DNA of 64,000 nucleotides from Caenorhabditis elegans (lineage: Eukaryota; Nematoda; Chromadorea; Rhabditida; Rhabditidae). Location: the NCBI RefSeq assembly GCF_000002985.6, contig NC_003284.9, positions 8,060,001 to 8,124,000 on the forward strand, in the 5' to 3' direction. The notes below the pieces were generated by a model. The model ran no database searches and was not told the origin of the DNA. It was given only the letters and a program-made list of their open reading frames with translations. Positions 11,601 to 23,903 of this stretch are shown here, piece after piece; position 1 is the stretch's first letter, and the number at the start of each line of letters is the position of its first letter. The position numbers were made by a program, and so were the translations under genes.

Positions 11601-12063
11601 TCATCAGTGCAACAAATCCAAATGTTGTTAGTGGCCCGAATCCAAGCCATATACTGACTAGTCTTTTCTGAGTGATAGATGTACTCGGAAAAGGCCTTTT
11701 CATATTTGTGGCCATACATTTCGAGAAATTTGTTCAAAACCAGAAATGAGAACTTTGCACCATCGTTTTCCACAGTAGTGAGTAAATGTTTTTGTTTCTG
11801 TTCAATCCGTTTCCAGCTAAACACTTTTCCTCCACACATACCGCATTTGTTTTTTATCTACCTCGGCCAACAGAATCTTCAAAGGTTTTCTCCTCAAACA
11901 ATTATTTAGCAGGTGATCCTGTACAACAGTTTTGGAGCTGACAATTTCTGATGCAGAAAAATATTGTGTGTTCAGCTGTGGGGAAAAAAACTACAATTGT
12001 TTCAGCCTCGTAAACCTCCCTCGAGGCCAATCAATAGTGACATAAATCCTTCCGACCATCGCC

Positions 12064-12123
12064 TATAAAAACTGGAGATGGCGAGCTGGAGATCTACCAA
12101 CTATGCTGGTCGTTTAGTTGGTA
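12064..12123 (+). other. TATA box followed by a short hairpin
   Basis: TATAAAA at 12064-12070 precedes a perfect 9-bp hairpin (TACCAACTA at 12095-12103 and TAGTTGGTA at 12115-12123, 11-nt loop). The local GC content is above that of its surroundings. It could be the start of a small non-coding transcript, but it is shorter than a miRNA precursor and I see no coding exon after it. Confidence 0.25.
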
Positions 12124-13390
12124 CATACAATCTACGTCATAACATTTTGACTCGTACACAAAACAGTGTTCTCAATTCTTATAATATCAATTCTCTATAT
12201 TTTCAATTATATCAATTATCAGTTTGTCAATAACTAAATAGAAATTCATCGTTTTGGACGACAACGATTTAACACTCCGGAAGTTACAAAGTGTTGAAAA
12301 GTAGAAAACAATTGTTTTAGAAATATCCATTTTCTTAAAAACAATTTTCATTGTTTTGTACATTTTTCAATCTTACCGTTTAAATTTTCCAGAACAAATT
12401 TGTTTCATGTCGACCATGAAATAAGTTATCAATTCACTTGTATAAGAATTGAATCATTTCTCTCATTAATTAATAAATCATAAAAGGTGTAAATTTTATA
12501 ATACAAACCAAACTTCTCTTTAAATGTATCATATTATTTCTACCAGCCCCATCATATGTACGTTTTATCGAGTCAACACAAATCAAGCAAGTATCACAGT
12601 TCTGACTACTAGGCAGTCGTTTTTTTCTAATTGGTTATTACACCGTTTCTGTCACAAGAACGTTCCAAACTTCCACGTATTGATATGGAATTTCATTTAG
12701 AAAATGTATGTATAGTGTATGATGAGAATCGTATCATTTTTGATCAGCTATTTTTTGCAGCAGCATGTGAGAGTTGAACTATTTGTGTTATGTATGTATA
12801 TGCTAAAAGTTCTCATTTGTGTTTTAGAAAAAGTTGTTTGCAAAAGTTTGTTGTGGTTTGGAACTGTCAAAATCATTTTTTAAATGGAGTACTGTAAATG
12901 GAAAAAAATGTTCGAATGTATGCTAAAAATGCTTAACATTTCTCGCCAAGTCACATTTGGCTAGAAGTTAATGAAATATAATCGCTATACAATATACTTT
13001 GAAGAAGGTGTATCAGTTTGGTTGTTTTCTTGAATTGTATTTCTCTAAAACTTCTCAAATATTGCATAGTTTAATGGTTTGTTACACGTTATTTTGTTTA
13101 TTGCAGTAAATTTCAGTTGAAAAGTCAAAATAACAAAAAAGTGTTAACACATGTTCACAGTGCACCCAAGTGCTATGCATCAACTTTGATCACATCCTTA
13201 AAAAATATTATGCCGACTAATTTTTCGTTTTTCAAAACATTGGCACAATTGAAAACATGTAAAATATTTTTTCAATATTTATTTGAGCTTGATTCAGAAC
13301 ACTTGTGCTTCAAACTATTAGGTATTGTTACCGTGGTGCATTAAATTTGGGGGACTTGTTCTAAACTGTAGTACTCGGTCATATTAGTAA

Positions 13391-13502
13391 GAATGCAAAG
13401 AAAACTGCATACAAATTTGAGGAAGGACGACAAAATTTGATTGAAAAATGCAAGCAAACCATGGAGGTGCTAAACCTATTTTTAGATCTTCCTTACGGTT
13501 AG
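13391..13502 (+). pseudogene. Exon-like remnant
   Basis: An open stretch encoding NAKKTAYKFEEGRQNLIEKC and continuing to NLFLDLPY, with amphipathic helical character, runs from an AG at 13390 to a GTTAGT donor at 13500. The next AG-bounded sequence (CTACAG then GTTGA) would close the frame at once with a stop codon. I could not find an upstream exon that joins in phase. It is either a decayed gene or a chance open frame. Confidence 0.25.
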
Positions 13503-13590
13503 TTGTTTTTACTTAATTTTATGGACATTTTCTGAGTCTACAGGTTGAGATTTTAAACTTATAAACTGAAATTCGATACATCGGTACATC

Positions 13591-13993
13591 GGTGGGCGGA
13601 TTTTTTTTTTCGGATATTTTCTAATAATGAATTTATCAACAAGTATTGATGTAGTTATTCTGGAAGAAATGTGTCCGAACAAAAGAGTAACTATTAAGCA
13701 ACATTTTAATATGATAAAACCTAGAAAAATTCAACAAGTTTTCTGTATAAACGATATGCAAGTCCATTATCCGATATCCGTAATATCCGTAATATCCGAT
13801 ATCCGATGTTGCTCGGCTAATAAGTTTTAAGGTCTGGGTAAGGAAAACTTGTAGAATTTTTCTAGGTTTTATCATATTAAAATGTTGCTTAATAGTTACT
13901 CTTTGGTTCGGATACATTTCTTCCAGAATAACTACATCAATACTTATTGATAAATTCATTATTAGAAAATATCCGAAAAAATATCCGCCCACC
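13591..13993. repeat. Large foldback element with ATATCCG-rich loop
   Basis: The arms 13591-13748 and 13838-13993 are reverse complements with few mismatches and start GGTGGGCGGAT on each side. The loop contains short direct repeats of ATATCCGTA/ATATCCGAT (about 13770-13806). Because the arms are so alike, both strands show a related open frame containing SIDVVILEEM, which I treat as a by-product of the palindrome. Confidence 0.9.
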
Positions 13994-15400
13994 TCTGATC
14001 GGTACGCTCTGAATACCAATCGACACAAAAACGCAAAAAAGGAGAAAAATATGATATTTTCGTAAATGGTGAATTTAGCGAGTACAGTCTGTGCGCCATT
14101 TTAAACTTAAATTTCCACTTTCAAATTGTACACTTAGAAAATAAACACAAAATTATGCGCAAATATCTGTGAATAGGCTTCGTTTTTGAGTCAAATTTTC
14201 TCGTACCTCCTTAATTTTTTCGCATTTTTCTTTTACATTTTTACTAATATAATATAATACCACACTTTGAAAGAAGAAACTTACAAGTGATAGACCTCCT
14301 TCAACACTCCCTATTAGTATTGTTCTTTATATTAAAAACACGTACCTTAATCTTCAACAGCATTACACTTCCCAAAAGTCTTGCTGAAACAAATTATATA
14401 TATATAATATTTACAGTTGGAGTTTCGGCATTATTAGAGTCGGCTGATAAATAGTATTAATGTAATACTAATATGGAAACTGCCACTATTTTTATTTTTT
14501 TCTTGAGTACATTCTCCACTTTTAATAAAACAAAATCGGTTTTGCTCTTTTGTGTAAGACAACAACTTTTCACCCTGCAAACATGTGGTCATTAAACACC
14601 TATTTCACTTTTGCACATTTAATTTACTGTTATCTTTATTTTCAATGCATTATTTTAAATACCCTGTTCAGAGGTGTCAATCACTAATGGTTGCCAAATT
14701 GATAGAACTGCTGCCAAAAAACGAAGTTCTTCCAGTAGTCAGCGACCGACCGGAGCCATTACCGGCCGTGCAAAGCGATAAATCTTTTATTGCTTTACGA
14801 CTAAAAACCCAACAATTTCACTGCATTGTGGCCGAATTGATTTTTGATAACAGCGCAGGCAAAAATGAACAAAAAACGCCGATCACCGTCTGCCGTCTTT
14901 TTTTTTTAACCCATAAATTCATTCACTGTGCCAGGCAGCGCAACATTTGTACATAGAAGTGACTTTTTGATCTTTCTACGTACGCAGATTGTGCCACGTG
15001 GACGTCGAAAAACTGAGAATACGAATAAAGAAAAAGTTGGGAATCATCGAAGCTGGGTGGAAATGTATAGAAACTGAAAAGAAATGAAATCTACAGCGCT
15101 AAAAAGCGTCGATTTATGTGTCCGTTTATGTGAACCAATGTGAAATCGCTTGTGCATTTTTTTTTCACAGAAATAATTGAATTTTTGTATGCAGCGTATT
15201 ATGAATGCCTTATGCTTTTTTTTCAATAAGTTTATCTTCTATTCGTTGAAGAACAGCGGAGAGGGAATCCCGCATCATTGCTGAAACGCAATATGTCCAA
15301 AAATCTGCAGAATCCTGGAAGCGGAAGAAGAAAAAAAGAGGAAGGGATGAACGTCATCTTTTTGACATAGAATACCAGCGAGCTGCTGACTTTCCACTTA

Positions 15401-15426
15401 ACATGCGTAGTATAAAAAACGCATGT
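15401..15426. repeat. Short inverted repeat around a TATA-like core
   Basis: ACATGCGT (15401-15408) and ACGCATGT (15419-15426) are perfect inverted copies flanking AGTATAAAAA. No gene follows within a kilobase, so promoter function is speculative. Confidence 0.4.
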
Positions 15427-17548
15427 GTGTTTTGATTTATACCAAACAAAGAATTTGAAACAGAAATTTTTTTAATGGGAAACTTTCAAAAAGATTTTAA
15501 ATTTTTCAAATAGTTAAACAATTTCGCAGTTTTCGCAACTAAAAAGTTACGAAAGCCCAAAAAGTTGTTTTACTTAATTTTTTATTCAATTATGTGTTTT
15601 TTATAGTTTTGTAAACAGTCAAAAGATGTGTACTCTAAGTTTCTTTAAAAGTTTAACTTTTTCAGAATATTGGCAAAAATTTTCAATTCTTCTTTTCAGA
15701 CTGAGAACTTTAAATACTCTAAAGCAGCTTTAAATATAGTTTAGCTAGATTATTAGTTTGTTGACTAGTAGCTTTGGATATGTTTTTGTGAAATAATTAC
15801 CTACAAATAGAACACCATTCATCTATAGAAACTTGACCTTCCATCGTAAAATTGTTTGATGAAAACTGATAGTAAAAACTGAGAATAAGCAAAACTAATT
15901 TTTTCCTTGGTGTTTACTTGTGCGATGTCTTTAATTACATGTTGATTCATAGGTCGTATTTATTCTTTCCATAATAATTTTACAATAAATTGTTCAAAAT
16001 CCTAGTAACTGAAATACATTTTTTCATCATACTTTTCGATCCACCAAAATGTTTTTTAGCCACTAAATATTTATATTTTTATTCACGCGTGAATATTTAT
16101 TTCGATATTAATTTTATTTTCAGAGTCAGAAAATTATTTCTCTATGCCTGAAAATTAGAGAATGTTCACGTCTCAATTTAAAAAAAATGGAGAACTTTTT
16201 GGGGGAACGAAACCCATCTGCACCCAAATTCATCTGGATGTAATTTTTTTAACGAAGTAAATTGAAAGAGGTGTTCGATAAAGAAAAAAATAAGTAAGTT
16301 TGGTTTCCGTGTATTATAGTAATCCAAGAAAAATATTCAGTGAAAATGCCTTCGAAACATTAATTACCTCTTTGATTGCCCACCCACACTAATTGCGTCG
16401 CTTTATCCCACGAAAGCAGTATATTGGTTGCACCATAAAGAAAATGTTCTCTAAGAAAATTTTCTCATTCATTTCTACATTTTGCTCATTTCACATAGAA
16501 CGTAGCTCCACTCACTCCCATTTATTTTCTTGAACCCTTCCTTTTTTGTTCAACGTACTACTCACTGGGTTGTAAATTCTTCCACTTTTCGTGACTGTCT
16601 CCGTTTAAATGATTAAAGTCAGCATTTCCAATTTTTCCCTAGTTTTTCATTTTGATCTGGCATTCGCAATCAACATTTTAATTTTTGTGAAATCAAAATA
16701 TTTTTTTTTGTTGAACATTGTAAACAATTGTCAAACTTGTAATTTTTATAATTATAGGGTTTATAAGGATATACAGAAAAAACTTTGAAAGGGTGAGAAA
16801 GTAGACACCAATTTTGAAAGTGATGTGAACCATTTTATAGGTGAAGTCTGCTGCTATATTATACCGGTAAAAAGATACATTCGTTTTTGAATAGCTGTAT
16901 ATGTTTATTTTCTTTTGTTTCTGCTGGTAGAAAATGAACTTTCTTCATTTCTAACATTTTTCCAACCAGTTTGTCTGATTTATGTAGTTAAGTGCAACAA
17001 GAAAAAACATTCTTCAATCATCCGAAAGTGTTCACTTAATCTAGTTGAAAACAAGAAACATGAAGAAATTTCTAAAATGCAAGAAAATTGACAAAAAACA
17101 GGCTTTTCATTTTTTTAAAAATTAATTTTTTTTTTGTTCTGTTAAAACTCATCCTCAAAAAATTAGAGTATCGTGATAGACGCAGTGTATAAAATTTAGT
17201 TCATGTAATTCAACTGATAATTATCTAAAATGTTTGACAAAACATTGGTTGAAATTGTAGATTATTTTTTTCTTGAAAAGTTAAAGATTGGCTGAAACTC
17301 GTAAAATTCGATATACGGCACGAATGACTTTACGCGATAGTTCAAATTTGTGTCTATTTCTAAGTTTAACAATCTGAAACTTGGTAACTTATATAAAAGT
17401 ATACTCAAACGACTTGGACAGGAAAAAAAAAACAAAAATTTGTTACATAATTTCAAAGTTCAATACATTTTAAAGATTTTTTCAAGATTAATTGTTTTCC
17501 TGTTATCCCCTTTTTAAATGCAAATACAATGTATTTTTCCTACGGCTT

Positions 17549-17670
17549 CAAATGAGGGTTTGTTTATGCAAAATAGTCTTGCCACGTGCTACCCATTGAT
17601 TAAAAAAGATTTAAAAATCAATGGATGGCGCGTGGCAAGACCATTTCGTATAAATGCGACCCTTTGAAAT
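17549..17670. repeat. Compact foldback element
   Basis: TTGCCACGTGCTACCCATTGATT (17580-17602, here split for reading as TTGCCACGTG and CTACCCATTGATT) pairs with the right side ending in GGCGCGTGGCAAG, and pairing extends outward through TTTATGCAAAATAGTC against GACCATTTCGTATAAA. The stem is about 50 bp with scattered mismatches and a loop of about ten bases. Transcribed, it would form a long RNA hairpin. Confidence 0.8.
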
Positions 17671-18074
17671 TGGAGGAAAAAAAATACACTGTACATTTCG
17701 TCATAATTGGTCTATAATTGGTCTAAGAGTATACCACACAATACATGCCCTTTTTTCGATTCCGCTTTTGCAAAATTTTTGTTCCCTGTTCTTCACAATC
17801 TGTGAGCACTGTAATGTTACACTTCAACTTTTTGGGAAAGGCCAGCCATTCTCCTTCTACCAAAATGTATTGGATCTTTCATTTTTTTGCACAAAACTGT
17901 TTCACTGGGCAGGAGATGGAGCTCGACGCTCCCGCCCTCCTTACCAAGGGGTTATAAACTGTTGTCTGTCACTGATATCGTATTTTCTCTCACACTCTTA
18001 CTAGCACTGTACTTTCGTTATACAGCCGCTACAGTACACTGTTTTACCGCTCTTTTGATTCCAGATTGTGATCA

Positions 18075-19886
18075 ATGGTTTTCTGCGTAACTGTGCTAGT
18101 GGCATCATGTTTTGTTAGCATCCATTCACAAGTGATGTTTGAAGAACTTGCAATGGGTGACCGATTTGGCGCATATCTGTTTAACAGTGGATATAAGGAA
18201 TCAGAAAGGGAATTTAGAAACTTACAAGTAAGTTTTCAATTTGGATGTTTCATTATTGGTCTTTTTTAAAATTAACCATGTTCAAAATTTATACCCATTT
18301 TCTTTATGAAAATATCAAAATGAGGGAGCATTGATTTGCACTATCAAAAAGATATGCTTGTTACTTTTTCTAATCGATTAATTACTTGAATATATACTTA
18401 CTTAGCGAGTAATTGTCTCTGTATGCAATTGATAATGGTCCCACTCTCAACTTTTAGAAGAAAATACGTACAAAAAACCAAAAACCCTAAATGATTATTC
18501 TCGAAACTACTGTTCTTAATTAATGTGTCAATCCAATTATGGTGATAAGCCGGTGGAAACGGGCGGTCAACTTACCAAAATTTTTGATAAGCTGTTTCGC
18601 CGCAACTATCATGCACTCTTTGAACGGGCATTTGAACATCAGCAGTAAATAGTGATCTGATATTTTAAAAAAGTCCATTTTGAAGTTTTTCGAGTTAGAA
18701 ATCAGTGCATAATGGTATAAACTGAGCAATTTAATTTGATTGAGTTTCTTTAAAATCAATTTAAAATATCACAAAAAGTTTATACCCATGAAATTTTGCG
18801 ACTGTTTTGAAAAAATTCAATTGGAATCATATGAAATCTTTTCCAATACATTGGTCAAATATTAAATCTTAATTTCTATACTACTTATTGTACATGGCCA
18901 ATAGACATTATTTCATTATCATAAACAAGTTTGGTCGAGCAAGTAATTATAGTTCAGTTCACAAGACGTTCTCCACAATTTACAACCTTGTTGATCATCC
19001 TTCCTCGTTAATTTGTGAACGTGTATGATTGAGTAGTTCATGAGTAAAACACATCAGAGACGGCGTGCTATGTCCTTTTAGCTTTTTATCAGTTTTTATA
19101 GTAGACGGAGCTGGTGAGTGAAAACGTATACAGTACTTGACGTTTTTATCAGTTATTCATGAGTGGATGAATACAATCAATTGTTATAATGATTTCTATA
19201 ATATATTTTTCAGAGGTCACGCAATCGTGCATTCAGAGAAATCCGAGCACAAAGACGAAGTTCACCGAGTCATTGGGGATATGGTCAAATGCTATCGGAT
19301 AATGCTATTTTCATGGGAGAACTGTCTTGTCAAAGTTTGACGGAATTTGGCGATGAGATAAATGTTGATGACAGCCAATTCACAAAGGAACTTGAAATTC
19401 GTAGTGTCACAGCAGTTGACGTTGAAAGTGAGTCTATATTTTAAATTTGTATAATTTTGTTTTTTTTTTCAGCAAAGGAGAAGTATCCTGTTGTTGTCAG
19501 AGGTAAAGATTTCGTTGTCTACCGCAAAAAGTTCAACGAAATAAATGGACTTATCATGTTTACGATAACCATAAGTTACTATGGTTGTTTTCCCTTGGGT
19601 GTATGTTTTGCAGTTTGAAATAGACAAAAAGAAACATGCTTTTTAGAGATCCTGCTATGCAATCACAGAATACCCAGGGACATTTAAAAAAGTGGTACCA
19701 CACATCAATACTAAGAAACACACAACTCATCACAAACATCACTCAAATCATTCAACTATGCACCATGAATCACAAAAGCTCACATTCAAATCGCTCAACC
19801 TTCTTTCATTACCACACAAAAAAGATTGCACATGGACTAGTTTTCTTGATTTCTGGCCAATCAACAAATTAATTTATTCCGATTAA
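18075..19886 (+). CDS. Secreted His-rich protein, 244 aa, unknown function
   Basis: Exons 18075-18227, 19214-19427, 19473-19600 and 19647-19886 (735 nt, phases consistent). The N-terminus is a signal peptide (MVFCVTVLVASCFVSIHSQ). The middle is Arg-rich (RSRNRAFREIRAQRRSSPSH) and then acidic. The C-terminal part has the beta-type run KYPVVVRGKDFVVYRKKFNE, the segment YYGCFPLG joined to RSCYAITEYPG, a His-rich stretch (KKHTTHHKHHSNHSTMHH) and a last cysteine in KKDCTW. The mature chain has four cysteines. The final intron (46 bp, GTATGT...TTTTAG) is inferred because reading through hits a stop soon after GCFPLG and because it restores a long open frame. No family recognised; an extracellular ligand or matrix protein is possible. 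Exon 1 lies 1 kb from the rest, so the 5' end is the least certain part. Confidence 0.65.
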
Positions 19887-21014
19887 GCCAAGAAAAACTT
19901 GTTCAAACTCTTGTAACTGCAATAAGCCAATAATAACACTTTAATTGTATAAAGGAGGATGTCATATTATGAGAAACCCAAATAATACATTTCATCTGGT
20001 ATATCTTAAATGTTCAATTTCTTTGCTTCATTCACAATTCCAAAAATGATTTATACTTGTTTGACAATTGTTCTGTCAGTCTACCACTTCCCATTTCCCC
20101 TATTAAATCCTGTAGCATTGCTACAACTGTTTCTTGCCAAAAACTTTTCAGCTATTATTTCATGTACTTTATTTTTATTCTTATTTTTACTCCTGCTGTG
20201 CCACTTTGTATGAAATGATTTCAACAAATAATTTTTTTCAGAATCATAAATTTCAGCATTTAAAGAAACAAACATGTCAGGCTACACGAAGGAAGAAAAA
20301 GTAAAAGTGCATTAGAAGATTTTATACTTGTTTTTTTAATCTTCAATGAAGCAACAGACATCTCAATTAAAAGCTTTTAAAAAATGTCAAAGGAAATTGC
20401 CAGAAAAACTAAAAATCTAAGTTTTTCAATACTAAATCCCCTTTTTCAAATATTTTCGAGCTAACTTACTTGCTACGATTTTCAACAAATAAGTATCTGT
20501 AAAAAAGTTTTGCATTGTCTTTTTTGATAGGAAGATATAAAAACAACAATGCAATTTCCATGTCAAAAATAATATGCATGGTCTTGATACAAACTGCAAA
20601 AAAAATTATTAAAAAAAAAGCATTACTACCCAAACTATTATATCCCGTTTTTAAGTAGAAATACTGAATAACCAATTTTTGGAAAAATGTATCATAGTTA
20701 TGATACACAGATATTGTGTTGAGCTGATGAAAAAGTAATTGAATCCAGCAAATTTCAATTTCATAGCCAATCAACTGCTATGATCATATGATGACGTGAC
20801 AACAGGAAAAACCGGGTTTTTTCTGAAATAACAGGTTTTCGGCAAATATGTCCTGGCAGACAGAAATATTTTTTTTAATTCAATTTTATTGGTCTTCAAA
20901 AAATATGCTCTTATATACTCTTTTTATTTACAATTTCAGTATTAAATTCTTATATAAAATCACAATGTTACGCATATCACAAATAATCTGTAGAAAGAAG
21001 TATGAAAGCATTGT
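19887..21014. other. Convergent intergenic region
   Basis: 3' flanks of the secreted His-rich gene (plus) and of the formate-THF ligase gene (minus). The ligase 3' UTR has a minus-strand AATAAA at 20923-20928. A minus-strand open frame at 20466-20774 lacks coding character. Nothing else recognised. Confidence 0.6.
20923..20928 (-). terminator. Polyadenylation signal of the formate-THF ligase gene
   Basis: TTTATT on the plus strand reads AATAAA on the minus strand, 87 nt past the ligase stop codon. Confidence 0.65.
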
Positions 21015-23346
21015 TTAGAATAGCCCATCAATGATCTCAGTGACTGGGTCAATGGTGATGTCGTAGAAGCACGGACGAGTGTTGAGTCCTGGCATTGTGG
21101 TCATTTCACCAACCAATGGGTAAATGAATCCAGCTCCAACGGATGCACGCACGTCGCGAATCGGAAGTGTGAAACCTACAAAAACTCTATCTTGATTTGA
21201 AAATAGTTGTTTGAATAGTTTGGTAGGAAATTGTTTATGCATAGTCAATATCGAGTTTCATTAACCAATCATAATGTTGAACTTTTAGTACCTAAACTAT
21301 AAACATTAAAACATCAACAGAGTGTTTATAATTGACCGGTATCTAATAATTTGATTTCTTACCAGTTGGAGCACCCTTCTTTGTTGGGTCTGATGAAAGG
21401 GACAAATGAGTTTTTGCCATACAAATTGGCAACTTCGAGAATCCCTGTCTTGTGTATCTTTCCAATTTCTGTTTGGCCTCGTCAGATAGTTCAATGCCAT
21501 CAGCACCATAGATTTCTTTGGCGATAGTAGCGATCTTGTCTTCCAATGACAAATCCAGGTTGTAAAGGAATTTGAATTGCTTTGGATGTCCAGTTGTAGC
21601 ATTGACCAGAGAATTGGCGAGAGCAACCGCACCAGCGCCTCCTTGTGACCAGTGTTCGGAAACCACTGCATCAAATGCTCCGTATTCCTTGGCCTTGGAG
21701 CAAACAAGTTCCAACTCCTTGTCGGTATCGGTTGCGAACTTGTTCACGCAGACAACAACAGGGATTCCAAATTTGTTTGCATTCTCAATCTGCTTTCTAA
21801 GATTTGAATCGCATCCTCCTTCAACAAGTGGAATGTTTTCGTCAAGGTATTCGTGTTTCAGTGGAGCTCCTGCTACAACAGATGGACCACCTCCATGCAT
21901 CTTAAGAGCTCTTACAGTTGCTACAAGGACAACTGCTGATGGCTGAAGTCCCGAGTAACGGCACTTGATGTTGAAGAACTTCTCCATTCCGATATCGGCT
22001 CCGAATCCAGCTTCAGTGATCACAAATCCGTCGGGTCCGGCAAGTTTCAAAGCAACCTTGTCAGCAAGAATACTGCTTTGTCCATGTGCAATATTAGCGA
22101 AGGGTCCGGCATGGACAAAAACCGGAGTACCCTCCAAAGTTTGCATCAGGTTTGGGCGAACGGTGTCTCGCATAAGAACTGTCAAAGCCCCAGTTACTCC
22201 AATATCATCAGCGGTTACTGGATTGCCAGCCTTGTCGGATCCGATCACAATTCGTGCAATTCTTTCTTGCATATCAGCGAGAGAAGTTGTCAACGCAAGA
22301 ATCGCCATGAGCTACAAATAAGAATTAATAAATTAAAATTGCCATGAAATTGTTTTGACTAACCTCACTAGCAACAGTAATATCAAACTGAGTAGTTCGG
22401 GTGTGTCCCTTCTCATTCGGTCCCATTCCAATTTCAATCTTTCTTAAGAATCTATCGTTCGTATCCATCACACGGTTCCAGGTGATAGTTGCAGGATCTA
22501 TGTTGAGACGAGCAAAGCTAACTCTCTGCTCTTCGCTAAGATTTTCAGCATCATCTACACGTGGGATTCCAAGACGGTCGAGGCGACGAAGTTGGATCTC
22601 CGAAAGTGGGCGGACTCCTGAAAAGTAAGTATTAATGTATTTATTTCTATGCCATAAAAAGGGACTTCAAACAAACCCTTCTTGTTCTTTGGTGCCAATC
22701 TGTTGAATAGTGCATCAGTTGCTTGGGTTGACTCATGGAACATTCTAGCATCGATTGCAGCAGCAAGAAGATTATTGGCTGCAGTAATTGCATGGATATC
22801 TCCTGTCAAATGAAGATTGAACTCCTCCATCGGAATAACCTGAGAGTATCCTCCTCCAGCAGCTCCTCCTTTAATTCCAAACGTTGGTCCTTGCGATGGC
22901 TGGCGTACACATGCGAACACCTTTTTGTGAAGATGAGCTCCGAGAGCTTGAACTAGTCCGATTGTCGTTGTGGATTTTCCTTCTCCAAGAGGTGTTGGCG
23001 TAATACCAGCAACTACAACGTACTTTCCATTTTTAACCTCGCTCAGTCTATCCAAAATGTCAAGAGAAACCTTTGCCTTCTTGCGTCCATAAAGGTCAAG
23101 CTCTTCTTGTTTGATTCCAATTTCCCCAGCTACCTGAAAATAATGAAGATAAGTTTTTTTTAAATTAAATATTCTTGAGTGCCTTTTCGATGTCCTTTGG
23201 TGGTTGAGCTCTCGAAATAGCAATATCCGATGGAACAGGAGTTAACAGGGTGGGCTTCAAGTATTCAACATTCCATGTGCTCTGAAATAAAAAATAATTC
23301 AACGAAATTATAATGTTTGATTTGGAACATTTAATCGAATTACCAT
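21015..23346 (-). CDS. Formate--tetrahydrofolate ligase (10-formyl-THF synthetase), 640 aa
   Basis: Makes 10-formyl-THF from formate, THF and ATP, supplying one-carbon units for purines. Coding exons in transcript order: 23344-23346 (start codon only), 23183-23281, 22677-23133, 22364-22617, 21363-22311, 21015-21175 (1923 nt). Family hallmarks are intact: P-loop [11 protein letters not shown] near residues 81-91; [20 protein letters not shown] with the [14 protein letters not shown] extension; [20 protein letters not shown]; and EGGCDSNL followed by VVVCVNKF. Length matches a stand-alone synthetase (MTHFD1 is about 935 aa with its N-terminal dehydrogenase domain). Intron 23134-23182 has a GC donor and no GT alternative. 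An alternative first exon at 23901-23903, again just ATG before GTAAG, would give the same protein. The gene lies downstream of dao-3 on the same strand. I believe it is K07E3.4 of C. elegans. Confidence 0.96.
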
Positions 23347-23900
23347 TCGGTCAAATTTGCGGCGCAAGCAGCGTGAAAAATTGAAAATTGAAGTTGATGA
23401 AAAGATAGAAATTGTGACTTAAATGTTTATGGGAACTTCGATCAAAAATTCTTATTTTTTTATATTTTGATTCTTATCAATCAATAAAATAGATTGACAA
23501 TAGTGATAATGTTGCAATTCGCAACTTGACTTTAAAAAACGATAAAACGCACGGACAGGTTTATCAGAAGAAAGTAACATATTTTAGGTTTTCCAGAAAT
23601 GTATGACAACATATCAAACTGGGACATATTAAGTTTTTATTAGTCAACATAAACAAAAAAGACGCTTTTTCAAGATTAATTTCTATGTACATATTAATTT
23701 AACAGATAATACTCTTTTTTTTATCTTCAGACTCTTTTTTTTTTTGAAAATGTATTTTTACAGTGTGGAGTTATTATACACAAGTTCTGTTTTTTTTGCT
23801 CACGCTCAAAACATGAACAAATTATTTTTGTTATTTTTGGAGTTTTCAAAATTGCATTTTCCGTTTAAAAATCAAATCCCAAAACGTTAGTGTTACTTAC

Positions 23901-23903
23901 CAT
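23901..23903 (-). other. Alternative first coding exon (ATG only) of the ligase gene
   Basis: On the minus strand the sequence reads GTGAAACATG followed directly by GTAAGTAAC, a strong donor. Splicing to the acceptor at 23282 gives the same first residues (M then STWNVEY) as the proximal ATG exon at 23344-23346. This suggests two promoters producing one protein. cDNA would decide. Confidence 0.5.

Larger units (their letters stand above)
10199..18074. other. Long intergenic region, repeats only
   Basis: Nearly 8 kb without a supportable gene. Contents from left: AATAAA at 10237, a degenerate CCAACTTT minisatellite (10640-10755), a tRNA-like stretch (11395-11600), a TATA box with a small hairpin (12064-12123), an exon-like remnant (13391-13502), a large foldback (13591-13993), a small inverted repeat around a TATA-like core (15401-15426) and another foldback (17549-17670). 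Open frames at 11543-11839 (minus) and 14585-14956 (plus) have no splice context or family resemblance. Confidence 0.55.

Noticed and set aside
11543-11839. Minus-strand open frame of 98 codons
   Set aside because: It overlaps the tRNA-like repeat blocks, has no splice signals and resembles nothing I know.
13627-14028. Related open frames on both strands encoding SIDVVILEEM
   Set aside because: They result from one open stretch being duplicated in inverted orientation in the foldback element.
14585-14956. Plus-strand open frame of 123 codons
   Set aside because: Its composition changes halfway, it lacks an upstream acceptor or TATA context, and the encoded sequence has no recognisable pattern.
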